From positions 1-64,000 of the forward strand of contig CALYLX010000034.1 in assembly GCA_944990035.1 (NCBI GenBank): 64,000 nt of DNA, written 5' to 3'. A program made the position numbers and the translations under genes. Below, piece after piece: positions 11,132-24,707 of this stretch (its first letter is position 1; each line of letters begins with the position of its first letter). Origin of the DNA: Clitopilus passeckerianus (Eukaryota; Basidiomycota; Agaricomycetes; Agaricales; Entolomataceae). Under the pieces are notes generated by a model. That model ran no database searches and had not been told where the DNA came from. It worked only from the letters and a program-made list of their open reading frames with translations.

Positions 11132-12330
11132 TTACAGGTGATATTGTACAAAATCAGTGCTAAGAGTAACGTCCTTCCATTCCTCCAGCCTTCCAATCGT
11201 TGCCTCGGATGCTGACTTCACAACGTTATAGCAATCGGTACCCAGTGCTAGGACTGTAGGGAAGGCTTTTCCTTCTGCAACTCCCTCACCTCGAATGACG
11301 TCAACCACAACCTCTACCCCCTTCTCAGGATCGCCAGGTTGGTTTCCACTGTATGCTACGAAACCCCTTATTAGTAGCTATTACGTTGAGCCAGTACTGT
11401 ATGAACTACCTTCCAATGCTGCGTTTGCTTTTTCGCTCATGGGTTTGTAGTCTGGTATGCGGGAGATAGGCGGTGCTCGGTGATTAGACGTTAAAAAGGA
11501 TGTCCGAAAGTAGCCAAAGTCAAGGCAAATGCTTCGTAGGCCCAAAGGTGATATCTCCTCATGAAGGGTCGTTGATACAGCTTAAGGAATGGGAAGTTGA
11601 GAGAGACATGTGTGAACAGGTGCACGAAGCATACCTCGGATGGCGAACTTCGTAGCTGCATATAAGCCTGCATTTGGGACCGTCCTATCGGTAGATCAGA
11701 TAGGTTTGGGAGGTCTGGACAGATTCTGAGGGCATACCTCCAGCCTCCAAGGGATCCCAAGAAAACTACCGTGCCAGACTTCCGCTGACGCATGTAGGGA
11801 AGAAAGGCTCGTGAGACATTCAGAGCGCCAAACACATTCGTACTGTTTGAGATAGTAAGCGGGGGAAGTAAGCGAGTATTCTGTATACCTACTTAAACTG
11901 CTCGAACGATTCTTCCGGCGTGTTTTCCTCAAGCGCGCCGACTAGAATATACCCTGAATCGACAACGTTGAGGTTGAATTGCTCGAGACTAGAAAATCAA
12001 CAGCAACGTAGGCACGCATACCTGCATTATTAACGATGACATCTATTCGCCCATGAATGGAGACTGCCTTCTTCGCAATCTCATGGAGCTCCTCCAGCGG
12101 AGCGGTGACGTCTAGTTGTAATACGTCGGCTCCATGGGCTTTGAGCTCGTCGAGTTTTGATAGGGAGCGTGACCGACTCGTGGCGATCACTTTGTCCCCA
12201 CGTTTGAGAGCTGCGAGGGTTAGGTCTCGGCCTAGACCAGTTCTGTGGTGCGTGTCAGCTAGTGACATGAGAGATCGTTATGGGTTGCATACGATGTGCC
12301 AGTTATCAACCAAACTAATTGAGTAGGCAT
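11132..12330 (-). CDS. short-chain dehydrogenase/reductase (SDR)
   Basis: Seven exons (12330-12293, 12242-12022, 11953-11893, 11842-11738, 11684-11635, 11580-11410, 11355-11132) encode 289 residues; all introns are GT-AG, 50-68 nt. The N-terminus has the Rossmann motif TGTSTGLG, followed by LDVTAP and NNAG, and the catalytic pair YAATK (Tyr-x3-Lys) after a GSLGGW strand containing the catalytic-type Ser region. This is the classical SDR layout, which uses NAD(P)(H) on alcohol or carbonyl substrates. No signal peptide is seen, so it is probably cytosolic. Length and motif order are complete, so it appears intact. The substrate cannot be deduced; neighbouring genes give no pathway clue. Confidence 0.9.
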
Positions 12331-15300
12331 GTTCCTCTGCGCCAGTTCTTGACTTGCATGCCCGTACCCTTGTTTTATATACCTCCCAGTGTAATTAGCT
12401 CACTCGGCGGTAAAGCATCCGCGCTTGGCAATGAACGTGGAAAGGTAAGAAACATTCTAACGCCTCCTTGTTCTCGGTCACGTTGCCATTGCACGCCCAT
12501 TTTCGACCATCGTCTAGATCATCTCGTCCAATCAGGATAGCGCTTTGACACTCATCAATCGTAGAACACGGTGGGAAGCGGTTCTCTGGATCATCATGAT
12601 CTCGTCATCTATCGGCTGGCCTTCCGGCTGCTAGGGCCTGGTAGTCCTACGGAAAGCCGAAGAGAAGATTTGAAGAGAGTTCGATCTAAACCCCCCACCT
12701 TCTGAAATTGGTCTGGCGCCTATACGAGCCTTTCCTTCTCTAGCACTCCGTAGGCGTGGCTACCTTCAATTCTCAGTTAATTTGGGTTAGGATTTCTCAG
12801 TCATCCTTCGTGCGTACAACCTCCGGTTTATTTCCCGCATCTGATGGCCAGAGACCTCATTTGATTCAATCTTGCCTTGTTTCCTCCCGCGATGCGACCC
12901 TAGTTCAAAATGTAACCCCGTGTTGACTGACAGCGCTAATTCTCTTTTCCCTTGAGAAAAAATGGACATCACGTCTGGGTAGATTCTCCTCCGCGGAATG
13001 TGTCGATTCAGACACAACGAATAAAACTGAACGCGTCACATGATGTCGCCGTCGCTGATCTTCGGTTCTTACCTGCATATACTATCTAAGGACTGGCCAG
13101 AAGAACTGGACTTTGGACGGGCGTTGCTTAAGTTATCGTCCACGGCAATGCCCTGGTCAAATCTGAATCGTTCAAACCTTTATCTCCCATCTCAGTGGGG
13201 AGTTGTAAGATCAGGGCTGCTCATTCTAGTGTCAGACCCAGCAGTGTTCGACTATAAGATCTTTGAATTTCAACACCGATTGACTGAATCTCATTTGCCA
13301 ACGTTGATAAGTGGCAACAATCTACGAAGCGCTCATTCACGTCGTGATCTGGCATTTCTGACTCCGAACAGTCATTCTCTGGGGCGAAGATGAACCGGCA
13401 TATTTACCGTGATGATCTTCAGCATATGGCATCCTGTTAAGGTGTAAGAACCTTCTAATGTCCTATTACTCCTTTTACTGAAACCTGTGACAGGTTGTGT
13501 GGCCATGTGGTATGCTGTCATCTTTTCATAGAACAATCATGCCTTCTGTCGATCTACCTCGACGTCACTGTAAACTTAGTGAGTTGGAATATTGTCGGAC
13601 AACGCGATCTCGACCATAGATATTGCTCTGTAAGTCGCGTGCACCTGGCGCGAGTCTGGTTGAGGCAATTATCGGGTATTCGGTACGGTTATGAACAGGA
13701 TTCATTTATATGAATCTGGGGTTGAATTGTACGTGTCATTGAAGTGGACGATCCGGGATCGAGAAAATTAACAGGGTGTCGACATGTAGGTCACTGATCA
13801 AATGACAAGCACGAGGCCGGAAGTAAACTCAAATTCCAGGATAGGAAACAGATTTCTGGGGTGGTGGTTGCTTTCACGAGCACCGGAGAACAGTCATGGG
13901 TGCAAACTAGGATCGTCACCGAGAAGAGTGACACCATCCGCATGTTGCCTAAATCTTCCGCCCTCGCTCAGCCTCGAAGCGGAGAAACGTCGGGTGATGG
14001 TCAATCCATCAATCCAGTGACCTAAGCACGCTCAAAATCAGGATTACACCACGGATAGACTCTGAGGAAGTGTTGGAAGCAAAGTACGGAGGTTTCTTAC
14101 CAAAGGCCGATTGTACAGTTAACAGGCTGATGTTAATCCATACAGAGGTTCCGAGTCGCTTAGATGACGGTCAAGGTGGCACCGAAAAGAACAGTGGGTA
14201 TGTACAGTACTTATGTCCGAAAATAAAAATATACAGCGACCGACGCGGGATATACCATGAAAATGTGGTCCGTATGTATCATCACCAAGTCCGGAGATGC
14301 GACCGTACCTCAGTAAGGCGCAGTTGGAGTCGGTATTGCACGCCATGTGGGAGTTACTTGTCGGTTTCCGCGACAGTTCAGGATCGACACCAATACAGGA
14401 TTCCCCTTGCCTACCCATCAGGTAGCCATGACCAACTTCTTCGTCGATCTGAGAAGCTGTTTACGCCAATAAAAATCCACGAGTGAGGCCATCTGAAGTA
14501 CCATAGAGCCAGGCTCTACCGTGATCACTGGGGATGAACCTATGGCCGGGGACTTTGTGCTCATTAAGTTCATGCTCTGGTTTGTTCTGGGCTGTGTGTG
14601 TATGTGCAGTACCGATTGATGGCGCTTCAGAGTTTCTCCTGATCGTGGAATAACTCGTAGAGATTTTTTCGCATGATGGCTAATAGGTCGGGGATCTAAT
14701 ATCCTTATCGCGAACTCTTATGTTGCTCCTCTTCCAGCTTACGGATAGTCGAACTGCAAAGGAGCAGCGAAGCGGAATCAATCTGAAATGAATGGATGAA
14801 TTCTTGTTTACTGGGAGATCGTTGTTCAGGCGCACAAACGGCAAGCCGCAAAATATACCCCAAGGAAACCATGGGTATGTTACTGAGCATTACGTGTCGA
14901 CAAAAAGCTAGCTACTATTCAGAACATCCTACCGAATTCCTGCTGTACATCGGGACTCCGTGATATGAACGCCATCGCTCCAAGGATGTGCAGTGGGACA
15001 TAACGGGGGAAGATACATCGTGTTAAAAGGCGATACTGTAGTCGCCTCGAGGTGGGGGTAAATAAATTATGAAAATGTCTTTAATTAACCGCCAGTTGGT
15101 CGGTCGCTGAAGAGAGGTCCACGCTGAGCAGGCCACACAGTCATATGTCATGACATGATCCTCGTTTCCTGAACCGAAGCCATCAAAATTTGTTTCTGGG
15201 AGAAATGGTATCATAGGTTGCCGATTAAGCGACGTGATCGGCATTTACATAAGGAGATTCGCAATGTGCGTAAGCGGTCAACTCATTGTAAGCCGTGGGC

Positions 15301-16442
15301 AATGGGAGCATGTGGGATCAGCTCGGAAAATACAATTTTTACGCCCTAAAGAATTTTGGGAGCTCCTGAAATAGTGACCAAGACGGGTGAAGTGGACTGG
15401 GAATACGTAGAATTAACTTCAAGTCGTTCTAGAAGTTGAACGGGCATCATAAATTACCCTGAGCTGCAGGCTAAAATGAGCAGCAAGATCTGCGAAAGGA
15501 AATTCCTAGTTAATATAAGATGCAGATCCCGGCAGCCGGGCAGGGCAGGTGGGTATCGCGGAGTCAAAATTGGAAAGATGCACACGTCTGGGGATAAATT
15601 CTGTCATATTGTTCCTCCTTTAGGCTCGTCACCAGCAAATCCTTTCACAAGGACAGGAGGGGTATGTTGCCGTAACTCTCGCATTTCATCCGGCATGTTG
15701 GCGGCTCCTTGAGTGTCACGATGGGTACCATCGACATGAGGGTCATACCCATCCGTTTGGGAATCTGTACTGCGGTGATATCTTCCTCGGATTTGCATAC
15801 GAATTCCTCTCGCGGCATTGAAGTAATGATGTGAGCATTCGCTTTGAGCCTAAGTTCGACAGTAATGAAGCGAAATATAATGTGAATGGAACTTCTCGAA
15901 CAATAACCGTGCGAGCGTGCAAGGCGCCAATCGTTGTTTAGAGTGCGTTCGGCCTCGGTGTTTCCGGGAATAATCGCTTATGGACAGGAACGTTTCCCAA
16001 TCTTCTTTCGCCATTATAGTCGGGTTTCTCCATTTGGAAAACCATCTCGAAACTCCTCAAGTACCAATTGCCCATCAAGCCGCGCTTTCTTTCTTGCCCC
16101 CTCCATTTCAGTATAATCATTGACGCCGCCACTTCACCTCGGCCAATCCATTATAGACCTCTCGGCTCAACCCATCCGTACACAAGAGCATTTTGACGAG
16201 AACAGCGTTTCCATACCGAGCTCAAGCAAGATCCATTTCTTACCGATTCTCGTGCGTTTTTGGCCATCGTCCGCTACGGAATGGCTTTATATCTGACCAC
16301 TCATCGATAGTCGTAATTTCTTGCCGCTATGCGCACCAAGTCCAGCGTCGTACTCCCCAGTATTCACGAGATGTTCCCTGGTGAGCTTCTACATGCCACC
16401 GCGATCCTGAGTGGTTTCGCTTACACCCAAACAGAACATTTG
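12331..16442. other. 4.1-kb region without a recognised gene
   Basis: Many short ORFs on both strands (longest about 138 codons at 14070-14486), none with a recognisable motif, consistent codon character or clear splice-linked partner. No inverted repeats or target-site duplications of a mobile element were noticed. It may be decayed sequence or hold genes with short exons that cannot be assembled by eye. Confidence 0.4.
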
Positions 16443-17996
16443 ATGACTGCTTCTTCACCTCCAAGGACCCAAAGCTCCCCTCAGCCGCCCGTGAGTCGTT
16501 AACTCCTTCCACAAGGCTTGATAATTGACGTTCCTTAATAATAGTCGTCATCCTATCTCCATACCTCTGTGTATCGACTCCCCCTCCCTCAGGATAGACG
16601 ACGCTCCGTCTCAGAAGCAATCTCTCCCTATTCTCGGTCGATCCATCACTCTCAGAACCACCATAGCCTTATCGATGCTCCACCTACTCAGTATAGGCGG
16701 TATGCGTCCCCAGCCATGGATGCTACTCCTAGTGGCCTCGCGAACGAGTCTACCCAAGCTGCTGATCCTCCCGAATACTCCTTCGATGTATTACGTTCGG
16801 ACCCTTCTTCCTCTTCACTCCAACACATCGCATCGAGTGCCACGTTTCCTAATCGTGGTACGACTTCTTCAGGGTACAACCCGCATGGCGAGGTAAGCAG
16901 CGGTATGGCCCCTGCTTTCAGGGTGTCCGTCACAGAATCGCCTTCTGTGCATCGTTCTGCACCTGTTCCTCGCCCACCGCGGAGCTCTGCTGGGTCTAGC
17001 GAAAGTTCGAGGAAATCTCCGACAGGCAGCCAATTCTCTGTTCCCTATGGACCAGGCTATCCGTCGATTATCTCATTTCCTGTCACTGGTTCTACGGAGG
17101 GTGCTGAACCTACACGTGCTGAGTCCCCTGATGTTGGGAACTCAAGTGACGGAGATTTATCTTCCTCAAACGGCAGGAAGCACATTTGTCCTACCTGCTC
17201 AAAACGTTTCAATCGTCCAAGTAGCCTCCGAATCCACATTAATACTCATACAGGGGTAACTCGTACGTCCTCTTTTTGGCTTTGAGCATGCTCGGCAGCC
17301 GCTTACCTGGTTCCTCGTCCCTGTTCAACAGCTTTTCGTTGTCCATGGCCTAACTGCGGCCGCGAGTTCAATGTGAACTCAAATATGCGCCGCCACTACC
17401 GCAATCACACATCCCCTGGGTTTTCTAGACCACACCCAAGTGATACTCGTCGACGTCGCAAGCGGCAACAGTCACAGGAACTCGTGTTCGTGAGCACTAG
17501 TACCACAGCTTCGGGCACCGCTTCAAAATATGGCCGGGCCCAGTCTGATACAACATCGTCGGTTGCCCGCCTCCCGCCCATGGATGACTCCGACGATAAC
17601 ATGTCTGATGACGATTACCCTGAGGACGAGGTTGACGAACTAGATTCACATACGGACATGGACCTACAACGTTCAACACGACACGCGCAACGTCTCCACC
17701 CATCTAATTCCCCAGCCTATCATCACCATTCTGATTCGTCCACGCATTACTCCCAGTCCCATCTTCGAGAATACAGAATGGACCCACGCTCAAGCTCATT
17801 CGGGGACAACTCTAATTGCGCACCTCCGCCTATGCAGTCTGCGCCTAACACCGGCGATTCGTCGAGACAGTCTACCCGCGATCACATATATAGCCCCTCT
17901 GCCCCTTACGTCCATTCACTCACGAACACGCGCGTCTCCACCGCCCTTCGTCCAGCTTTTCAGTCGCAGCCTACCTCGCCAATGGAAAGCCAATGA
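16443..17996 (+). CDS. C2H2 zinc-finger transcription factor
   Basis: Three exons (16443-16490, 16545-17262, 17332-17996) encode about 476 residues, with in-frame GT-AG introns of 54 and 69 nt. A Ser/Pro-rich disordered N-terminal half precedes two adjacent C2H2 fingers near residues 235-290: CPTCSKRFNRPSSLRIHINTH, then after the second intron FRCPWPNCGREFNVNSNMRRH. The linker THTGVTPF between them forms only when the donor GTACGT at 17263 is used. An acidic block follows (DDSDDNMSDDDYPEDEVDE), possibly an activation region. This finger pair is strongly conserved among agaricomycete regulators. Start chosen at the ATG giving MTASSPPRTQ. Nuclear location and DNA binding are inferred from family; the target genes are unknown. 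Confidence 0.85.
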
Positions 17997-20461
17997 CGCG
18001 TGTAACGAACTAAGAAGGTTTTCGTCAGGACTCCAGTACTATTACGCCCATGTATTTCTACTCAGTTTCTTTGCCCTGTCTCTATCACTATTAGCCATGG
18101 ATTGCCCCTGTTCTTTCTCTGCCATACGTATCGAGTAGCATTATGACGAATATAATTCTTTCAACATAAAAAGAGGCTTTCGATCTGCTTCGAGCTGATT
18201 ACTCGGTTCCTCAGTCGGCCGGATTACGCACTTGGGCTTGCGATCTATCCCTTGGCATAAACGTTGTCCAGAAGTCTGTCTGGGGGTGATTATATTTTTA
18301 CGTGTAAGGAACTGGATCCATTCCTGTACCCATCAATTCTCGACACTTGACGTTCATGAGAATCTTGCGTGGCGTCTGTCAAACGTCAGCTTTATCAGCA
18401 GGCCGATCCTTCAATGACGGACCTTTTCCGGCGACCTTATTCTTTACCAGCATTCAACCTCTGATCTTCTCCTGTAAGCGGGCCTCAAATTCCGCCGGTC
18501 AGTGGTCTGTCATCGCCAAATGCTCATACGGACCTACGTTTCCCAATATGTGGACTACAGAGTAACGCTAAATGGCTACAGGACATTTCGAAGCCTTTCG
18601 ACCTCGACGAGATTAGCCATTGTGTACCACTCCGAATGGGTCAAGAAATTAAAGTGACAAGAACCCTTGTCCGAGATTTGATGCCATTTCTCCCGATGAT
18701 CAGCAGGGGTACGTGCGACAACCAGGTTCAGTCTACGGACTGAACAATTTGGCCTTCCAATCATGCAGGTTCCCGTGGGATGACATACGAACGCACTCTG
18801 CATGGAGTATAGCCATCTGCAGTATAGCATCTAGCAGCCTCTCAAGGGGACGTGGCGGGGGGTGGATCGTTTTACTCCTACGCAGCAACTTGCCATGTGA
18901 GATCTTCGGGATATTCGACGAATAAAGGAGCTGATAGCACAGCCTAACGGACAAGTTATCGGATGCAAATGTGAGTTCAGCTTGGCATGACCACTTGTCC
19001 CCAGAGTAGTCGCCATCGGATTCATCCATATCCGGGCTATCGGCATATCAGACCAGCTGAACACTTGTATTGTTTGTGACGTGCTACTAGGTCGTGCAGG
19101 GAAGCTCTGGGCTCCATCATTATGAATCATGTCAGAGAAGGTGGCTTAGGGAGGAAGAGAAAGAAGGGTAGTTCATTTGAATATCTGACATCGTCTATTA
19201 TGGGTGATTATCCTGTATTGCACAATGCTCGGACGAGTTACCAAGATTGGGAACGTAGATCAACAAGGCTTAGGCGCAGGGTCTGGTTTCCTTTACCATC
19301 GGTCCGAATCTCGGGATTCAGTGGGAAATTGAAGTGACCTAGGAAAGGAAAGGATTGTCGTGCCTACATATATGAGGAAACAAATACTTTGTCATCACAA
19401 GCTGCGTGGGTGAACGATGAACAGGTTTGGGTTCTTTGGGGGCTAATTTGGCGTTTGTGCCCCATACAGTGAGTACATGACTGCGGTGACAGGAGCGGGA
19501 TCCTCCTGTACCTTCCCCTATGGGGTCGTGGCGTGTATCAACATCAGTGGAATTTAGATAGGAACTACAAAAGGGCTTGGATCAAGTGTTCGAATGGAGC
19601 CCGGCCGCCGAGCTTGCTTTGCTACAGGGCAAGCTAAGATCATTCATCGACGCAAGTACCGCAGGTATTAGGGCACGGAAAGCGAAGTGGCAGTCGAAGC
19701 TCATCCGAAAATCAAATACGAGAGGGCGTGCGCTAAAAGCGTTTTGGCACTCGATACACTATTTTGAGAGGACAATATCAATATTAGGTCACCCAAAATA
19801 TGGCGTGTAAAAGACTGATGTGGGCAACTGCACTAGCCATGAACGTTCGTGCCCCACCGCAAATGTTTCAATGAAACGCATCTCGGAATTTTTTCGCACA
19901 AATATCACCCTCGGTCACACCTGTCAGAAGGAACCTCGGGCAGAGATTAGGGGTGCCCGAGCCTGCACATGCAACTGTTAGAAACAACATACGCGAATTC
20001 AGGTTTTCACCGATCAGTACGGGTGTTCATCTCTATCCGACGTGCCTCGACTGAAAGGATTTTCAGAAGATCGGCAGCCGTTGACGAAATAAGTAATCCA
20101 CGAGGACCATTGATATTAGACGATTGAATACACGTCATTTGATGTCGGAAGTATTATCTCCCAACTCTCCCCTGTAATCGTTGCCAGGATTAAGTTTAAT
20201 TCACCAAATGCTGATGGGAGTGATCCTCCTACTGGAGCAACCGATTCAATGCTTGAGCGGATACGAGGTACCGCGGGACGTTAACAGCCTCATTTTGATT
20301 GACAACGTGTGCAGTGTGCAAAAACGCACATACAAGACGCAAAAGCGAGAGCAAGTAATACATCTCTTCATCTGCACAGAAAGGTCAGAGTAAACTACAG
20401 TATCATCATGGGGTGTTCATTATGCCTGAATCGCACAGCCGGCGGGAGAGTCTGACCAATG
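17997..20461. other. 2.5-kb region without a recognised gene
   Basis: Contains the 3' end of the C2H2 gene. A plus-strand frame at 19577-19810 (77 codons, Lys/Arg-rich) is uninterrupted but has no family match or convincing splice partner. Nothing else was noticed. Confidence 0.4.
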
Positions 20462-21177
20462 TTAACGACGTCGTCGTCGTTTCTGTATAGATACCTGAGG
20501 TGGACTGATGATCTGCCGCAGAAGGAATCGCAAGAGTCCTCCAGCCTTAGCATCCTCCTTCGGAAAATACAGCCCATTCAACTTGGTGTATTTGCTGAGC
20601 TCTTCCTCTGAATTGAATACTCTCACTCGTTGTCGAGTTCTATATCTGTCTGTCAAGTCGACAAGATTTACATGGGTGTTGCGGAGCTTCTATAAAAGCT
20701 TATTAGAATGGGGACAATCATAGAAGTACCAGTGAAGAACGTAAACTCACATCACGGCAGTCACTGAGAGTTTCGGGTGACTCCAGATCGAGAGCACGGC
20801 AGAGTCCTTGCCAAGATCCAAGATGATTTTCGTCTGTCCCATATCGCCTGTTGAACTCCTGCACCAATGCGGCCTGGAACCGCTCTTTGGCCGAGTGCCT
20901 CTCGCCGTCATCTTTGTTCCATCGAAAAAAGTCACACATCCGATAGAACTCTCGTGTGGATGAACGCGATGGCTGGTAGTCAAATTGTGGATAATGTGCA
21001 AAGAAGTCGCGAATGTGGTCTGCTGGCTGTGGCCTAGTTCAGCGTAATCGTCGAACACATTCATGAAGTGTCTCCTACATTTCCAACGACGACTGCATGC
21101 CGGAATTTGCAACTCGCATCATAGATACAGGTTCCCGTTTGTTGGAATTGAAAGCAAATGCGCGTCTTTGGGGGCAT
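20462..21177 (-). CDS. small CCCH zinc-finger protein of a basidiomycete family
   Basis: Three exons (21177-21079, 21026-20751, 20689-20462) encode 200 residues. A single CCCH finger lies at the N-terminus (CFQFQQTGTCIYDASCKFRH: Cys-x7-Cys-x5-Cys-x3-His), the type that binds RNA. The rest forms a conserved region with FFAHYPQFDYQP, EFYRMCDFFRWNKDD, FNRRYGTDENHLGSWQGLC and LNGLYFPKEDAKAGG. This architecture is familiar from uncharacterised, often multi-copy, basidiomycete proteins. The C-terminus is a run of Arg after Lys, a possible nuclear signal. The first intron must use the acceptor CCACAG at 21027 to stay in frame. Role unknown; RNA binding is inferred only from the finger. Confidence 0.8.
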
Positions 21178-21616
21178 GATTGTCAACTGTCTCTTGAAAT
21201 TCGACATCATGAAGGCGTTTATAAGAGAGGTCACCGCAGCGTGAGGCACCACTTATGATGCAAGAAGAGACATGGAAGCGGGCATCCCATTGTTCTTTGT
21301 AGGGGGCGCGAGCGCCTGTTAGGGGTTTGATGCACTGAATTGGATATTTTATGGCAGTGGCGTCCACAAACGAAAGCATGCGGTACAGATTCAGATTCTG
21401 GTGCTGATCTCTCTCATGGAACTTTCCTGGCATGGATCATATGTGATTAGCGTCGAGAACCTATTTACGCTGGATTCCGTCTGGTATCGACATCCGTAAA
21501 CATTTCACACCATTAGGATACATGGCTGTTGTCACTTCACAACTCGGAGTGAAATGCGTAATCCTCTACGATATACTGCTCGGACTCCGACCTATAATCA
21601 GAGCTAGCCTAGTAGT
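21178..21616. other. intergenic, nothing noticed
   Basis: Space between the CCCH gene start and the GH92 gene stop. An upstream open frame (21178-21252) continues in phase with the CCCH gene but has no better ATG context. Confidence 0.5.
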
Positions 21617-24600
21617 TCATGAGTAAGAAGTGGGATACTGAAGAACGGGGAAGCCAACCTGAAGGGCGTTGCCCCAAGCTTCCACTCTATCACTCATTTC
21701 AAATACGATGAGACCGCCATTTTTGATGTCATCATGTGTGATGATGGGAGCCTCGATGTATCGTCCATTGACCGTTAAGCTTTTGATGTACGGCCTAGTG
21801 GAGGCCCCATCTGCGAGAATAGTCAAAGTTTTGGGAGCGAAAGAACCAGAAGCAGAAGGAAGATGAATGGTCATTTTATCAAAGAAAGGGCTGGAGGAAC
21901 ATGTTAACAGACGGCGAGAGGATAATAAGGGGGGGAACTTACGACCCGACAATATATTCTCCGGATACAGGGTTAACTGGATAGAAACCCATGGCGCTAA
22001 AGATGTACCAGGCGCTCATTTGTCCGCAATCCTCGTTCTGAGATTCGTGAGTAAGGATAGAGGCCGCTGAACTAGATCACTTACGCCAGAGAGACCCGTC
22101 GGCGTGTTATTGTAATTTTCTTCTGCGATCTCTCGCACACGTTCCTGGGTCTTGTACGCTGCGCCGGCTAGAGCATAGAGGTAAGGTATATGATGCGAGG
22201 GCTGGACGCAATAGATTGGGTCAGATTGACGATCGGTCAAGTCCCAACATGATATACCTCGTTTGTGTGGTCGTTATGGCCACCGTCGAAGTGATCATCT
22301 AGGCTCTGCACGAAGCTTGCGTTGCCACCTCTCTTCTCGATGAGGCCGGCTACATCGTGAACCACATCGAACGAATAGGCCCACTTGTCACCTGGAAAGC
22401 AGAATCAGCTCGAATTGCCCCAAGGACAATGATATCGTACGAACCTTCGGTCCAACCGGCCTCATCACCAGCCCACAAGCCATCTGCATTCCTTGCTTCC
22501 ATAAAGCCACTCTCGGTGTTGAAAATGGTGAAAGGGGCTTTCAGCGCTCGATTGAGTAGGAAAGACGTGACATTCTCGGGTTTGCCCAGAGCAACTGCTA
22601 GCTTGTAGGCAGCGTAGTCATCATCTGAGGTATCGTTCAGTACGACGATATGACAACGGCCAGCTGAGGATACGTACAGGCGTAGTCAAGTGTTCTTGAC
22701 CCACTCTCTGAGTGGACGTCATCTGCGACCCAGCCTTTGCCCTCCATGCCATACATGGTTGAGAGTCCGGCTCGGACTTCATAGTCTACATTCTAGAAGA
22801 AACACAGTTAGCAGTGTGGATTATGAGAGAGGTATCTGCATCTCGCCTCCTCTCGATCAAAGTACCTGATTGGGAACATCGTTAGCGACACCTAGACACA
22901 AAGTCTAGAAATCACTCACGATATGGATGCATCTTCGTGAGGCGGCACAGTAGCGTCCTTCCAGACGGCTTCCCATGCGAGTTCGGTGTCGAAACCTTCA
23001 ACACCCTTGACGACTGCTTCAGCAATAAGCGAGTCTGCATGAGTTCCGACCTATGGCCTGGGTATGAGGGCAAGTATGGAAGGAGATCAGGGTAATCACA
23101 TTACCATGATGTTCGTTTCTGTAGGAGATGAGTTAGGCCGCAGGAACGGATGGTGTATAATGGATGCTTACCAACGATATTTTTCCACATGGGGAGCCAA
23201 CCACCCTGAGATCCAATGTCAGCCCAAGTTTCAGCGGGGAAGAACGGCGACATACCTGTTGGTAATCAGCCAGCATGCTCTTGATCATCCCCGGCACTCG
23301 TTCGGGTGCAAAAAGGATAAGGAATGCCCATTCGGCACGATAGGTATCCCAAATCGAATAGCCAGTGTACGATTCATCGGCAGAATGGATTTGGCCATCA
23401 TAGCCGGAATAGTATCTCCCTCCCTCGTGTTGCTCCGAAGGATACTGTGAAGAAGATAGACAAGCCGCGTTACAAACTATAGAGAAGACTAACACCAACC
23501 TGTAAAGCATGTGCGACACCAGTGTAGAATATCTCTTTCTGGACATCGGTTGCACCTTCAATGGAGAAACCCTGCAGCTTGGGGATCCATTCGTCGCGTA
23601 CGCGTTTGACCGTAGTCTCCAGGGCTGGAGAGTCGCCATTCGGCAGGTCCGGAATCTCGTCGTCGATGTTTTTCCGCGCTTGGTCGATGGAAATGAAGGA
23701 GGTCCCGACCCGAACACTAACGACCGATTTTCTCTTCGTCAATGGCAAAGTGGTATAGCCTAGGAGCAGTGGGCCTTCTCCAGTGGTAGCACTTGCCTTG
23801 ACGGTGCCGTTCTGAATGATTCCGAACCACTGGCCAGAGCCTGAACCGTGACCAGCATGGTCCTCGTAAGAGAAACGGGCGCAATAATAGCCTTGGAAGT
23901 TCTTCACGTAAGGGAGAGTAGATGTGGGGGTAATTATGTGGTCTTGGCGCTCCGTGTTGGAGCCACAAATTTCGTGAACCTGTGATGAGCCAGGATGCGG
24001 ATGGATGGTGACGGAACCTTCAGGGTAGGTGATATTCGTTGGTGTCGAGGTAATGACGGACGGGCGTGATGACTCCAAGAGGATGTATGGAGTATGCGTG
24101 GTATCGAATGTGAAGCGCAAGTGGCCAACGCGGGAAGCTGTTGAAGGTGTCGGATGGGTAGGTCGACTCAAGCAATCGCGACTTACTGGCACTCTGTTCG
24201 GCGAGGATGGTACCGCCTAGCCCATCCTCCAGGACGATGGAGTAATAGGCTGGAGTTATCTTCTCCGTTTCCTTCCGCATCTTGAGCCCTCGATCCTCAA
24301 ACTTCGATTTGAGCTGCAGGTCATCGCCACTGGACACGCCGGGAACCACGATGACCGGGCCACTTTCTCCCATCCATATCGCAGGCTGACGTGTTCCCTG
24401 GAAGCCATGGATTGAATTTGCTGTCCAGTTGTATGGCGTGACCGAGACATAGTTCTGATGTGTCTGTGCAACCCAACGGGTCATACCAAATGGTGGGGCA
24501 GTAGAGGGAATCATTCCGCCTGAACCATTCGGGGTATCTCCACCATTTCCAATAAGCCTAATAGTTTATTGAGTTCCTTGGCCTTTTTCGAGTAAATTCG

Positions 24601-24707
24601 CGGACGTACAGGTTCACATAGTCATAAGCATCCCGGCTTCCTACAGCCTGGCTGTAGACGGCAACGTATCCCAGAACCAAGGGAAGAAGGACCGTTGGAC
24701 GTGCCAT
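21617..24707 (-). CDS. secreted GH92 alpha-mannosidase
   Basis: A multi-exon gene for a protein of about 780 residues. The start MARPTVLLPLVLGYVAVYSQA is a signal peptide; intron 1 (24558-24609) joins DYVNL to LIGNGGDTPNGSGG. Later hallmarks of glycoside hydrolase family 92 appear in order: GMIPSTAPPFGMTRW, WDTYRAEW, GGWLPMWKNIVG, THADSLIAEA, NDHTNEPSHHIPYLY, and NEDCGQMSAWY with the catalytic-type acid. GH92 enzymes are calcium-dependent exo-alpha-mannosidases acting on N-glycans and mannans. One exon is only 14 nt (23105-23118, encoding part of ETNIM). The C-terminal beta-domain ends near EMSDRVEAWGNALQ; the last residues depend on whether a final intron exists. It appears intact and extracellular. 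Confidence 0.9.
23105..23118 (-). other. 14-nt micro-exon of the GH92 gene
   Basis: On the minus strand AAACGAACATCATG lies between CTACAG and GTAATG. With a G from the previous exon it encodes Glu-Thr-Asn-Ile-Met and keeps phase into VGTHADSL, the next GH92 block. Confidence 0.7.
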